A DNA stretch of 64,000 nucleotides from Lactarius indigo (GCA_025766275.1 JAFKAC010000016.1:992001-1056000); one strand, 5' to 3'. Shown: positions 42,426-51,763, counted from the first letter of the stretch. Program-made: numbers and translations. The notes: generated by a model not told the origin, from the sequence alone.

Positions 42426-42509
42426 GGCCCACATGGGCTTTGCCGACTGACACGGCACAATTGCACATGGGCTTTACCGAGTCTATCGCAAGGATTTGCG
42501 TCATGGGCT
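42420..42509 (-). repeat. Right terminal inverted repeat (imperfect)
   Basis: Inverted counterpart of 11,080-11,165, with exact blocks at 42,426-42,437, 42,461-42,471 and 42,494-42,504. The outermost five bases (GGGCT) do not match the left end. Confidence 0.82.
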
Positions 42510-42521
42510 CCACTCGTCACA
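42510..42521 (+). repeat. Right copy of the 12-bp target-site duplication
   Basis: CCACTCGTCACA, identical to 11,068-11,079. On the oxidoreductase strand it reads TGTGACGAGTGG and includes the GTGACG 5' splice site of the interrupted intron. Confidence 0.8.
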
Positions 42522-43490
42522 AAATGTAATGCGCGCTCCTTTGTTCAACCTCGTCAAGGCAAGGTCTAATATCTCACCACCAACATTGTCAAAGAACACA
42601 TCGAGGTATCCGACTGCGTCTTTGAACTCATCCTGAAACGTTGGACTCTTATAATTCAGGGCTTCTATCTTGAGCTCTTCTTTGAGCCAGCGGCACTTGT
42701 CGTCCGAGCCAGCAATCCCAATCACTTTCATGCCGTATATTTGCCGATCTGGCACGCCACAGAGCCGACACAGCCGGCAGCAGCTGAGACCACGAGGGTC
42801 TCACCAGCCCTGATCTTTGCGACATCCAACAGACCCTGGTTCGCACCATAAATGACGTATAGGTGGAGCCCCGACAATAATAACATACGAAATAAGCCGT
42901 CAAGCCGCCTGAAGTGGTCAAATTAAATGATTCGCGGAAACGTAGCAAGCTGCCAGTGCGCACCGGTAAGTCCCAAAGGTCCTAAAAGGTCTAGTAACTG
43001 ACCGCTTGGTGGGACCCTAGTACTTCTTTCTCAGTCTGTAAACAAAAATCAGGATTGAGTGTTCTCACTCAAGTTTTTGGACGTCGTTTTCTTTCAAAAC
43101 AGAAAACTCCGTCCAACCTGCCTATAAGCACAGTCCCTGGACAAGCATCGGTATTGAGGTGGCTCACCAGGCATGCACTGCACGATGTCACCAGATTGGA
43201 GTTTAGAACCTTCGCCAACCTCCACGACAGTGGCCAAACCAAGCGACCGCATGACTTCACCAATTTGAACGAGGGGGAGATAGCTCCTAGCATCGCTTAA
43301 CCAGCCTCGCATAGCGGGGTCGAGTGAAAGCCAGGTGACCCGTACAAGGACTTCACCCGCACGAGGCTTGAGACTGAAGGGCGCCTTCTCAATACGAAAG
43401 GTTGTGGGAGTAATGTCTGCGATGGGGCGCTCATTGAGCACGATTTTTGTGTAGTGTTTTGGAGAAATCGTTTGACAACCCTCCGGCAGC
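42522..43490 (-). pseudogene. N-terminal and cofactor-binding part of MDR oxidoreductase, interrupted and frameshifted
   Basis: Zinc-independent medium-chain NADPH oxidoreductase of the alkenal/prostaglandin-reductase type. Exons on the minus strand read KIVLNERPIADITPTTFRIE; then VLVRVTWLSLDPAMRGWL and YLPLVQIGEVMRSLGLATVV; then (after a GTGAGCC intron) GWTEFSVLKENDVQKL; then VPPSGQLLDLLGPLGLTG, GLTAYFG, and LLDVAKIRAGETLVVSAAAG with the dinucleotide-binding CVGSVACQIG; then GMKVIGIAGSDDKCRWLKEE; and LDVFFDNVGGEILDLALTRL. A one-base deletion near 42,737 (GGC-AA-ATA where a full codon is expected) breaks the frame between QIG and IYGMKV. The gene then meets the 31-kb element at an intron boundary; the rest is at 10,566-11,067. 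The start exon is unclear. Confidence 0.87.
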
Positions 43491-44707
43491 TCTGGAAGGA
43501 TATGAACTTGTCGGAATGGAGTGGGATAGTGAATAAATATCTGAGTGAGTGTACATGTGCGCGAGCGTTGTCTGTACGAAGGGACAGGACTTCTCAGTCT
43601 CTGCGCAGGCTAGAAGACAATGTTTGATTTTGTACGAAGGATTCGGAAGGAACAACCCCTCTGGGGCGAGTAAGTCCAGGCCTAATCGTAAGGAAACTAC
43701 AGAATGACTCACCTCAGTCTTTGCGAACACCAGAAGGCACTGACTGAACTACTGCGGTACAAAAAGTCAGGACTAAATACTAAGAACTGTACAGTAGGAA
43801 GTTTTATGCTCTGCGGAAGCAGAGCAACGCGATAACGCATCCGTGGTCAACTGGTATGACTGTGCGATGGTCCGGGAAGTCGACCCGAGGACCCGAGGGA
43901 GTAGAGTACGAACAATCGAGACATTGATTGAATGAGAGTGGAGAGTCAGATATGGATAACATTGGATACAGCGCCAGAAAGTAGCCAGAGAAGCTCCAGC
44001 AGCAGCATTACCCTTCGCTGAAGTTTCAGTTGGAGACTCAGCAGGAAGACGTCAACGGGTAACGAGACAGGTCCCAACAACCTTCTTGAGAGCTTGCCTA
44101 GACACGAAGAACGGATCGACGCCGGTATCGTCCAGAAAGAACATGCAGAGCCGCGGGACTGAGCACCACACGAACCCCGGGCCGTACTGGCGCCTGGACC
44201 GTCGCTCTACGGTCAAGTCTACGGTGGTTCTACAGTTCGTTGTCTTCAATGTCTTCAAGGTTCTCCATACTACATTTCCAGGTGATCGCATACAGTATAC
44301 AGTGCTTGTAGTCTAGTAAGTGATCAGGGTAATTGTTTTATTTTTATTTTTTTTGGAGAAGGAGTCGCCCTGGGGTGTGACACACTTCAACTGTTGGCGG
44401 TGCAGTTTCATTTCTTGGCGAATTTCAGTCGAATCCTGTTGTTTGCGATAGATTTATGTGCACCGTGTGTATATTTTCGAGTTGGAAATCACTCAACATT
44501 GCTATGTCGTACATACTCCGTGCGAAGAGAGAATCATTTGCATACCCTGTGTCGTCCACTCGAAAAAAAAGAGGAAAAAAACTCGCTGTTTGTAGACTAT
44601 GTCTTTAGTAGACAAGGCATGCCGTTGCAAAGGTGTGACGCAATCGAAGGAGAAGCACGGTGTGTTGCCAGGATCTGTGTGTCGGAATCGGGAGTACAGT
44701 CGCGCCG
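43491..44707. other. Intergenic region, nothing recognised
   Basis: About 1.2 kb upstream of the oxidoreductase and downstream of the next F-box gene. A possible extra 5' exon of the oxidoreductase could lie at 43,490-43,560. No other gene or repeat was identified. Confidence 0.5.
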
Positions 44708-46324
44708 TCACCGCGGTGGATGATGCGACACTGGCGCGCATGGAGAACCGTGCCAATAAACGAGAAAGTCAGGATCGGAACGTCCTGAAGAAGTGTTGGA
44801 AATATCTGCATCGTTGCGTGCAACTTCAGGGTGTTTGCTTTTGAGGTGTTTTTGGAATATATGACGGCGCTTCGGCGTACACTCGAAGTCGCCGCAATAC
44901 GAGCACATGAGCCGGTATGCGTGCTTGTCTACAAGATGTCTTTTGAGGGACTGCTGGTCTCTGGAACTATCATTGCAGGTGGAACATAATAATTCCAAGT
45001 TTACAAGACGGCCGGAGCGCCGTCGCGAGGTGATGAATAGCTTCGCAGCGACCCTAAACCGCCAATCTAAGGCCACAGGCTCCTGTACATGGAGATTTCG
45101 CAGGGCAGTGAGCACAGTTGTGTCAGATGGGCGCCCTCCGCTGGCTGTACGTAATGCATACAAGATGTTCGTCGCATGTACACCAACTACACGAAAGTCT
45201 GTTGCGCCGTCGAATGGCCGGACAAGTTCCAGCCATTGTTCATCATCCAGGTCGTCCTGCCCGCTTGGCGATTGGGCCATATTGATGCCTAGAGTTTCTA
45301 TACGGAATAGGAAAGGAGAAAATCGATCACAGACTTGGGCCATGGATGACAACTGCCAGTCTAACTGTTTGCAGGGTATGTGTAATCGAAGAGGAGTAGA
45401 AGTCTCTGAGCTGGTGAACGAGATGGAAATGGCATCTCCGGAGGTTTGGACCTCTGCTCGGCTGAGCGGCGTCTGAATTCCTGTCCGCTCGACGAATCGG
45501 CCAAGTTGCGATGCGTCCATCGTGGGTTGGCTAAACAATGTGATATCAATATCCCCGAGAATAGGTGCATCGATTATTGCCACGAGACTATCCAAATACT
45601 TGCTAGTTCCTCGATATTTGAGGGACGTTAGAGCAGGGAGAACAACGCGTTCCCCTGACTGTGGAGGCAAGCTGAGGTGGTTTCGGCGGGGAGGTAGGGA
45701 AAGGAAGTGAAGTGAAAGTGTTCGGAGATTGATCATCCCGGACAAGCTGTTCGCGAACGCTTCTGGGGAAAAATACCCAGCACTAGGAATTTCGTGGAGC
45801 TGAATATCTACGAGATCGTGAGAGAGTGAAAGTAGCTGCGGCAATGAGGGAAAGGTAATCCTGGTCGAGTGGAGAGTACGAAGGCGTGGGCCCCACCGAA
45901 AGGCGCCGGGAAGGGCCAGCCGCATGTTGTCTCGGGATAGAAGGTGAAGTTCTTCCAGTTCCAAAAGTGGCTCGGAGACCGCGGAAAGTTTCTCGAGGAG
46001 CGAGCTGGTGACTGTGAGGTTGATGGAGCTAACACGATCAGATTGCTTCAGTGCGGCAATGATATTTTCATCGTCCTCAGGAGCCGGAGGATCGAGATTT
46101 AGAGTCCCCCCGTACTTTACGACGATAGGTAGGGCCGGCCAGTAATTTAGAGCCTTCAAGACACGCGTTCCATACGTACAGTAGAGTCGAAGATTTAGAC
46201 CCAGAGGAGATGAAAATACGATTTGTCGCCATCTTTGGCACACCCACGCGAGCGTAGGCCATATTTGTGGAGTGGGATCCAGACAATGTCGAAATATGTC
46301 GAAAAGGATGTCATCGTGGAGCAC
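44708..46324 (-). CDS. F-box protein with C-terminal C2H2 zinc fingers (downstream member of pair 2)
   Basis: Predicted SCF adaptor. Reads MLHDDILFDIFRHCLDPTPQIWPTLAWVCQRWRQIVFSSP, a complete F-box, then about 400 residues of leucine-rich sequence (SLLEKLSAVSEPLLELEELHLL, INLRTLSLHFLSLPPRR). The tail has CSTCNDSSRDQQSLKRHLVDKH, a C2H2 finger, and a second CSYCGDF..H..KH block, then an unstructured end. The combination of F-box, LRR-like body and C2H2 tail is shared with 48,706-50,457 and the relic at 1,436. A splice acceptor CTCAGCAG just upstream of the F-box suggests a preceding exon. Met at 46,324 is the first in-frame start. Confidence 0.8.
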   Translation of the reverse strand: MLHDDILFDIFRHCLDPTPQIWPTLAWVCQRWRQIVFSSPLGLNLRLYCTYGTRVLKALNYWPALPIVVKYGGTLNLDPPAPEDDENIIAALKQSDRVSSINLTVTSSLLEKLSAVSEPLLELEELHLLSRDNMRLALPGAFRWGPRLRTLHSTRITFPSLPQLLSLSHDLVDIQLHEIPSAGYFSPEAFANSLSGMINLRTLSLHFLSLPPRRNHLSLPPQSGERVVLPALTSLKYRGTSKYLDSLVAIIDAPILGDIDITLFSQPTMDASQLGRFVERTGIQTPLSRAEVQTSGDAISISFTSSETSTPLRLHIPCKQLDWQLSSMAQVCDRFSPFLFRIETLGINMAQSPSGQDDLDDEQWLELVRPFDGATDFRVVGVHATNILYALRTASGGRPSDTTVLTALRNLHVQEPVALDWRFRVAAKLFITSRRRSGRLVNLELLCSTCNDSSRDQQSLKRHLVDKHAYRLMCSYCGDFECTPKRRHIFQKHLKSKHPEVARNDADISNTSSGRSDPDFLVYWHGSPCAPVSHHPPR

Positions 46325-46356
46325 CTCAATCGTCGCCTGCTGAGAAAGGGGTCCTA

Positions 46357-47694
46357 TTACAAATGAGTTAGCGTGTGATGGTGACGCTGGGCATCCACTG
46401 TACCTGGTCCACGTTGTTTACTGACGTAGTATAGTGGCTCATATTCCACCGCTATAGGATGGCCGGAGAGACTCCGCGAAGTCATGAATGACACTATGAC
46501 CTCCCTCAAAGGCGTACGGCATGGCCCGGACTGTATTATGTAGAGCTTGTGCAGGGCAGGAAGCACCGTTTCGCACTCCAAGGCTGGTTGAAATGCACCC
46601 ACGACGTTTGTCGAGTAATCCCCATCGAGATGAACCCACTTTACACCTGTAAATGGTCTGATAATCTCCAGCCATTGTCCACTATCGTCCTGTCTTGGTT
46701 GTTGCGTCGCACTGACGCGTAGACACTCCACATTGGAAAGGAAGGAGGAAAAATGTGCGCAAATTCGAGCCATGGATAATAGCCGGTCGCAGATTAGTAG
46801 TAATGTGAGGTATGTGGGAGCTCCTGGCTGCATCAGCGAGATGCAGACGCCATGTCCAGAGCATAGAATTTGTGCTTGGCGGTGTGACTTAGGCATTTCT
46901 ATCCGATTGATGAATCCGCTAAGTTCTATGAGTTCCAACTCGTGGTTTTTACTGGTGAATGCGACTTCGATATCCACAAGTCGGGGAGCATCGATTCCGG
47001 ACACAAAGCCTTCTAAGTACTCGTCGATTCCTCGAAAGTCAAGGCGAGTAAGAGCGGGGAAAATAACGCGTTTCATAGACGGTGGGGATACGTCAATTTC
47101 ATGGTTGGTGAAAGGGAAATGGAGTGAAAGTGATCGGAGTTGGGACATCTTGGACAAGGCGTCCGTGAGTGCCCCTAGTGAGAAAAGCCAAGTATTGAGA
47201 ACTTCGTGAAGCTGAAGGTCTACAAGGTCCTTGGAAGAATAAAGAAGCAGAGGGAGTGCGAAAAAGGTGATCCCAGTCAAGTGGAGGCTACGGAGACGTG
47301 TGCTCCGTCCAAAAACGCCTGGCAGGGTCCGCCGCTGTCTATTTCGAGATAGGAGAACGAGGTTTTCCAGTTCCGAAAATGGCCCCTCGATTGTGGATAA
47401 CTTTTCCAGGAGCGAGCTTGTGACTGTGAGGCTGATGGAACTAACGCGATCGGATTGCTTGAGTGCAGCCACGATATTGTCCTCATCATCGGGAGCCGGC
47501 GGATCGAACTCCAGAGATCCCCCATACTCAACAACGATAGGCAGAGATGGTAAGTAATCTGGAATCTTCAAAAAAGGCACTCCGTGCGTACAGAACAATC
47601 GAAGGTGTAGAGTCAGCTGAGACGCAAATACAAGACAACGCCATCTGTGACATATATGCACAAGCCTGGGCCAGGATCGTGGAGAGGCGTCCAA
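46357..47694 (-). CDS. F-box protein (upstream member of pair 2)
   Basis: Predicted SCF adaptor. The F-box begins before the first in-frame Met; upstream codons read VTFGELSDKVLLNIFRHYLDASPRSWPRLVH, so coding continues beyond 47,694 to an acceptor near 47,755. A 5' exon at about 47,805-47,893 reads LTVDVVDLPIDVADSYRPLN and ends NAQAE, with donor GTACACG. An ATG exon (MLSQ, CTCATGCTC context near 47,950) joins by a GTAAGCAATC intron. The body is leucine-rich (LPSLPIVVEYGG, LVDLQLHEVLNTW) and ends YEPLYYVSKQRGPG before intron-like sequence. It has no C2H2 tail. Confidence 0.78.
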   Translation of the reverse strand: MDASPRSWPRLVHICHRWRCLVFASQLTLHLRLFCTHGVPFLKIPDYLPSLPIVVEYGGSLEFDPPAPDDEDNIVAALKQSDRVSSISLTVTSSLLEKLSTIEGPFSELENLVLLSRNRQRRTLPGVFGRSTRLRSLHLTGITFFALPLLLYSSKDLVDLQLHEVLNTWLFSLGALTDALSKMSQLRSLSLHFPFTNHEIDVSPPSMKRVIFPALTRLDFRGIDEYLEGFVSGIDAPRLVDIEVAFTSKNHELELIELSGFINRIEMPKSHRQAQILCSGHGVCISLMQPGAPTYLTLLLICDRLLSMARICAHFSSFLSNVECLRVSATQQPRQDDSGQWLEIIRPFTGVKWVHLDGDYSTNVVGAFQPALECETVLPALHKLYIIQSGPCRTPLREVIVSFMTSRSLSGHPIAVEYEPLYYVSKQRGPGTVDAQRHHHTLTHL

Positions 47695-47899
47695 ATAATG
47701 ACGAAATATGTTCAGAAGTACTTTGTCTGAGAGCTCCCCAAATGTGACTTGTCAAAGTTAGCGAGAGGCGTAGGTATTGGCAGAACGTGTACCTCTGCTT
47801 GGGCATTCAATTTCAAGTTGTGCGGCAATCGATTGAGGGGGCGATATGAGTCTGCCACATCTATTGGGAGATCCACTACATCGACTGTCAGTCTGTCAC

Positions 47900-48705
47900 C
47901 TGCAGCGGAAGTAGATTGAAGATGCTAGATTGCTTACTTTTGAGAGAGCATGAGAAGAAAACGAATGGGACAGCAATTGTTGACGTATTAGACTCAGTAT
48001 CCATTCCGAGTCTATCATATGATACCGTACTATGCTATCATGCCAAATCGGACGAAAACTCCCAGGGAGATAAGAAATTTAAATTTCGGACACAGCTACA
48101 CGGCCTAGTTCTCTGTTCACAGTAATTTTGGCAGATCCCATCAGAATTATACTTTTAAAATACAAGTTCCAAAGATCAGAGAGATCCCTCAGTTCGATGG
48201 TATAAAATATAGGGATCAGTTGCGGAATCATGGGGATTTTGAGTACTACTCGATCATTCTAAAACACTCGCTCGAGCTGTGTACACCAGAATTTGCAAGA
48301 TGGCTTACCCAATTTACCCATCCGTATACATAAAAATTTAGACAGGTTGGATATATATTGCACCGTCAAGGTGGAGAATGATGCTGAGCGTGACAACAGA
48401 GGGTTGGGCACCGGTCCGCTCTAGACTGGCAATCCGCTTCAATTTCGGGGCTTCCCTTGGGAATAAAAAGTACACAGTCGTATAGGGGGTGTGTGTGGCT
48501 ACCTGTCTATGGGGGTTTTGGCACTATATGCTCGGGTATATGTAGGTCCGTTCCTAAGATATTCAAGTGTTTCTAAAAAAAAAAAAAAATGAGAGGACAA
48601 AATGAAAGGAAGTTGCTGTCCGTAGACTGCTACCACGCGACTTTGGGGAACGGGACAGATAGTGTCGAAGGGGCGAAGGACCTGACGAAGAGGGACGGGG
48701 TGTCG
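47900..48705. other. Intergenic region between F-box pairs
   Basis: About 800 bases with the likely first exon of the 46,357-47,694 gene near 47,950 and otherwise no gene. A run of 13 A lies at 48,577-48,589. The stretch from 48,590 to 48,705 resembles 1,197-1,330, marking an old segmental duplication. Confidence 0.6.
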
Positions 48706-50457
48706 TTAGGCCATGCTGGGATCTTGTCCGGTGTCGGAGTCCCTAGATATCGGAACTGGCGCGCGCGGAGAACTGTGGCGGCTAACGAGACTGTCAAGTT
48801 GGGAAGGGGAGAGACGTTTTAAAACTGGACCCGAAATGAGTGCGTCATTATGTGCGACCTCGGGGTGTTCGCTCTTGATGTGTTCTGGGAATAGAAAATG
48901 GTACCCAGGCACACATTGGAAGTCGTCGCAATACAAGCACGCTTTTTGGTATCCGTGCTCGCGTTCAAGGTGTTGTTCGAGGTCACGCTGCTGCCCAAAA
49001 CTGGCATAACAGATATGGCACTGGTATGACGGTGCAGTAACCTGTACGGGACGGCCGGAGAGTGATCGCGATGTGATGAATGACAGTACAGCATCCCACG
49101 ACGGCCCGTCCATCGCTATAGGCTTGTCTATACGAAGGTTGTGCAGGGCAGGGAGAAAAGTCGAGTCAGTTGTGTGCACGTGGGCTGGACGCAAAGCGCG
49201 TAAGATGTCCTTCGCATGTACGCCAGCTACATGAAAGTCTTTGGCGCTGCCGAATGAACGGATAAGTTCTAGCCATTGTTCAGCGTCCATATCATCCTGC
49301 CCATTTGGCGATTGGGTAGTATTGATGCCTAGAGTTTCTATACGGAAAGGAGAAAATTTATCACAAACTTGAGCCATCGAGGACAACTGCCAGTCTAACT
49401 GCTTGCACGATATCTGTAATCGAAGAGGCGTGGAAGTGCCTGAGCTGGTAAACGAGATTGAAATGGCATCCTCAGAAGTTTGAACCTCTGCGTCACTGAG
49501 CGTCGTCGGTACTCCCGTCCGCTCAATGAATCGGCCAAGTTGCGATGCGTCCATCGTGGGTTGGCTAAACAATGTGATGTCTATATCCCCGAGACCAGGT
49601 GTATCGATTCTGGCTACGAGGCTGTCTAAATACTTGCTAGTTCCTCGATATTTGAGGGACGTGAGAGCAGGGAGAACAACGCGTTCCCCTGACAGTGGAG
49701 GCAAAGTGAGGTGGTTTCGGCGGGGCGGGAGGGAAAGGAAGTGAAGTGAAAGTGTTCGAAGATTGATCATCCCGGCCAAGGCATTCGCGAATGCTTCTGG
49801 GGAAAAATACCCAGAACTGGGAATTTCATGGAGCTGAATATCTACGAGGTCGTGGGAGGGTGAAAGTAGCTGCGGCAATGAGGGGAGCGCAATCTTGGTC
49901 GAGTGGAGAGTACGGAGGCGAGTGCCCCACCGAAAAGTGCTGGGGAGGGTCAGCTGTATGTTATCTCGGGACAGAAGAACAAGTTCCTCCAGTTCCAAAA
50001 GCGGCTCAGATATTGTGGGAAGTTTATCAAGGAGCGAACTGGCGACGGTGAGGCTGATGGAGCTAACAAAACCAGATCGTTTCAGGGCGGCAATGATATT
50101 GTCTTCGTCCTCGGGAGCCGGCGGATCGAGATCCGGAAACCCCCCGTACCGTACGATGATAGGCAAAACTGGCCAACAATCTAGAGCATTCAAAACGGGT
50201 GTTCCTGGCGTAAAGTAGAGCCGAAGGTTTAGACCCAGAGGTGCTGTATGTACGATCCGTCGCCATCTTTGGCATACGTAGGTGAGCCTAGGCCAAGTTT
50301 GCGGAGCGACATCCAGGTAATACCGAAATATGTACAGAAGGACGTCGTCGGAGAGCATCTCAACTGTTACCTGCTGAGAAAAGGGTTTTACTCCAAACGA
50401 GTTAGCGAGTGGTGGTGGTGGCAATGAGCATATATGTACCTGTTCCGCGTAGTTCAC
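48706..50457 (-). CDS. F-box protein with C-terminal C2H2 zinc fingers (downstream member of pair 3)
   Basis: 583 residues as an open frame. The F-box is MLSDDVLLYIFRYYLDVAPQTWPRLTYVCQRWRRIV; leucine-rich repeats of irregular length follow, very close to those of 44,708-46,324 (HDLVDIQLHEIPSSGYFSPEAFAN). The tail carries YQCHICYASFGQQRDLEQHLEREH, a C2H2 finger, and CLYCDDFQCVPG..H..SEH. The first 33 or so residues, before TVEMLSDD, include the intron-like junction with the upstream gene (GTACAT...CTCGCTAAC...TCAGCAG), so the true N-terminus is uncertain. Confidence 0.8.
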   Translation of the reverse strand: MNYAEQVHICSLPPPPLANSFGVKPFSQQVTVEMLSDDVLLYIFRYYLDVAPQTWPRLTYVCQRWRRIVHTAPLGLNLRLYFTPGTPVLNALDCWPVLPIIVRYGGFPDLDPPAPEDEDNIIAALKRSGFVSSISLTVASSLLDKLPTISEPLLELEELVLLSRDNIQLTLPSTFRWGTRLRTLHSTKIALPSLPQLLSPSHDLVDIQLHEIPSSGYFSPEAFANALAGMINLRTLSLHFLSLPPRRNHLTLPPLSGERVVLPALTSLKYRGTSKYLDSLVARIDTPGLGDIDITLFSQPTMDASQLGRFIERTGVPTTLSDAEVQTSEDAISISFTSSGTSTPLRLQISCKQLDWQLSSMAQVCDKFSPFRIETLGINTTQSPNGQDDMDAEQWLELIRSFGSAKDFHVAGVHAKDILRALRPAHVHTTDSTFLPALHNLRIDKPIAMDGPSWDAVLSFITSRSLSGRPVQVTAPSYQCHICYASFGQQRDLEQHLEREHGYQKACLYCDDFQCVPGYHFLFPEHIKSEHPEVAHNDALISGPVLKRLSPSQLDSLVSRHSSPRAPVPISRDSDTGQDPSMA

Positions 50458-51763
50458 TTATGTGGCCTAGATGTTCGTATTCCACTGCAATAGGACAGCC
50501 AGAGAACCCACGTAAGGTCATGAATAATACTACAGCATCCGGCAAAGGCGCAAGACGTGGCCCAGGCTGCGGTATGTAGAGCTTGTGCAGGGCAGGTAGC
50601 ACAGTCTCGCTCCGCAAAGCACGTAGGATGTTCGTCGAGACGTTCCCAGCGACATGAAATCGTTTTACACCTGTGAATGAGTTGGCAGTCCTTATCCATT
50701 GTTCATGATCGAGTCTATCCTCCCATCTTGATTGTCGCGTCACACTGACGCGTAGATCATCTACATTGGAAAGGAGAGCAGAAAAACAAGTGCAAATCTG
50801 AGCCATGGACGATAGCTGGTCGCGTAATGGCCCGTGGAGGAACGGCAATTTAAGGCAAGTGGGAGACCCCAGCTGTATCAAGGAGATGGAGATGGCGTGC
50901 CCGGAAGATACAATATCCGCCCGACAGTGTGACTTGTGCATTTCGATCCGACCGATGAATTTGCTAAGATTTGAAACATCGGTGACGAATGTATCCAGGA
51001 ATGTGACTTCGATATCCCCTAGACAAGGAGCGTCTATCCAGGCCACCAGGCGCTCCAGGTACCTGGAATTACCTCGAATATTAAGGCGGGTGAGAATAGG
51101 GAGAACAACGCGTTCTCCAAATGGTAGGGGTGGGTCAGGGTATTTGGCGGTAGAGAGGAAATGAAGAGAAAGTGACCGAAGCTGGGCCATCCTGGACAGG
51201 GCAATCGCGAACGCTTCTGGTGGTAATTGCCAAGGATAGTGACCTTCGTGAAGCCGAAGGTCTACGAGATCCCTGGAGGAACAAAGTAGCTGCGGAAGTG
51301 CGGGAATTGCGACCCTAGTCGAGTGGAGACAACGAAGGCGCGGGCCCCACCGGAAAGCGTTGGGCAAGGTCACCCTCACACCATTTCGAGACAGAAGGAC
51401 GAGGTTTTCCAGCTCCGAAAATTGCCCCTTGATTGCGAATAACTTTTCCAGGAGCGAGCTTGTGACGGTGAGGCTGATAGAATTAACACGATCAGACTGC
51501 TTGAGTGCAGCCATGATGTTGTCTTCGTCCTCGGGAGCCGGCGTATCGAGCGCTAGAGATCCCCCATACTGCACAACGATAGGTAGGGCGGGCCAGCAAT
51601 CTAGAGTCTTCAATACAGGCGTTCCATGCGTACAGAAGATTCGAAGGTGTAGAGCCCGTTGAGATGCGAATACGATACGTCGCCATCTGCGACATATATG
51701 CACAAGCCTAGGCCAGAGTCGTGGAGAAACATCGAGATAATGGCGAAATATGGTCAAAAGCAC
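50402..51763 (-). CDS. F-box protein (upstream member of pair 3)
   Basis: Predicted SCF adaptor. Codons upstream of the first Met read QVTIEELLDNVLLTIFRHYLDVSPRLWPRLVHICRRWRRIVFASQ, so coding starts upstream, at an acceptor TCGGCAAG near 51,800. A 5' exon at about 51,850-51,970 matches the paralogous VTADVADISIHIPM exon, but here its frame meets a TGA, so either the exon is spliced differently or this copy is damaged. The body is leucine-rich (LVDLRLHEGHYPWQLPPEAFA) and the end YEHLGHISELRGTG is the same as in the other upstream members. It overlaps the downstream F-box frame by 56 bp. Confidence 0.75.
   Translation of the reverse strand: MLLTIFRHYLDVSPRLWPRLVHICRRWRRIVFASQRALHLRIFCTHGTPVLKTLDCWPALPIVVQYGGSLALDTPAPEDEDNIMAALKQSDRVNSISLTVTSSLLEKLFAIKGQFSELENLVLLSRNGVRVTLPNAFRWGPRLRCLHSTRVAIPALPQLLCSSRDLVDLRLHEGHYPWQLPPEAFAIALSRMAQLRSLSLHFLSTAKYPDPPLPFGERVVLPILTRLNIRGNSRYLERLVAWIDAPCLGDIEVTFLDTFVTDVSNLSKFIGRIEMHKSHCRADIVSSGHAISISLIQLGSPTCLKLPFLHGPLRDQLSSMAQICTCFSALLSNVDDLRVSVTRQSRWEDRLDHEQWIRTANSFTGVKRFHVAGNVSTNILRALRSETVLPALHKLYIPQPGPRLAPLPDAVVLFMTLRGFSGCPIAVEYEHLGHISELRGTGTYMLIATTTTR

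Larger units (their letters stand above)
11080..42509 (+). mobile_element. Giant KDZ-class DNA transposon carrying TET/JBP dioxygenase and cargo genes
   Basis: A 31.4-kb insertion, about 24.6 kb without two nested retrotransposon insertions. The boundaries rest on four independent signs: the split oxidoreductase gene, a 12-bp direct repeat on both sides, imperfect inverted termini, and subterminal arrays of 44-bp monomers in opposite orientation at the two ends. Between the arrays lie nine genes. They include a KDZ (Kyakuja-Dileera-Zisupton) transposase with its CxC2 cysteine cluster, and a TET/JBP 2-oxoglutarate dioxygenase. KDZ elements carrying TET/JBP genes are known from basidiomycetes. 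The other genes (acidic zinc-cluster, coiled-coil and repeat proteins) are unrecognised and probably belong to the element, since they share its TCGGCAG motif. The transposase is broken by a solo LTR, so this copy is likely immobile unless helped in trans. Confidence 0.88.

Noticed and set aside
11080..42509. Starship-type giant transposon
   Set aside because: No DUF3435 tyrosine-recombinase captain was seen at either end, and the recognised transposase is KDZ with inverted termini.
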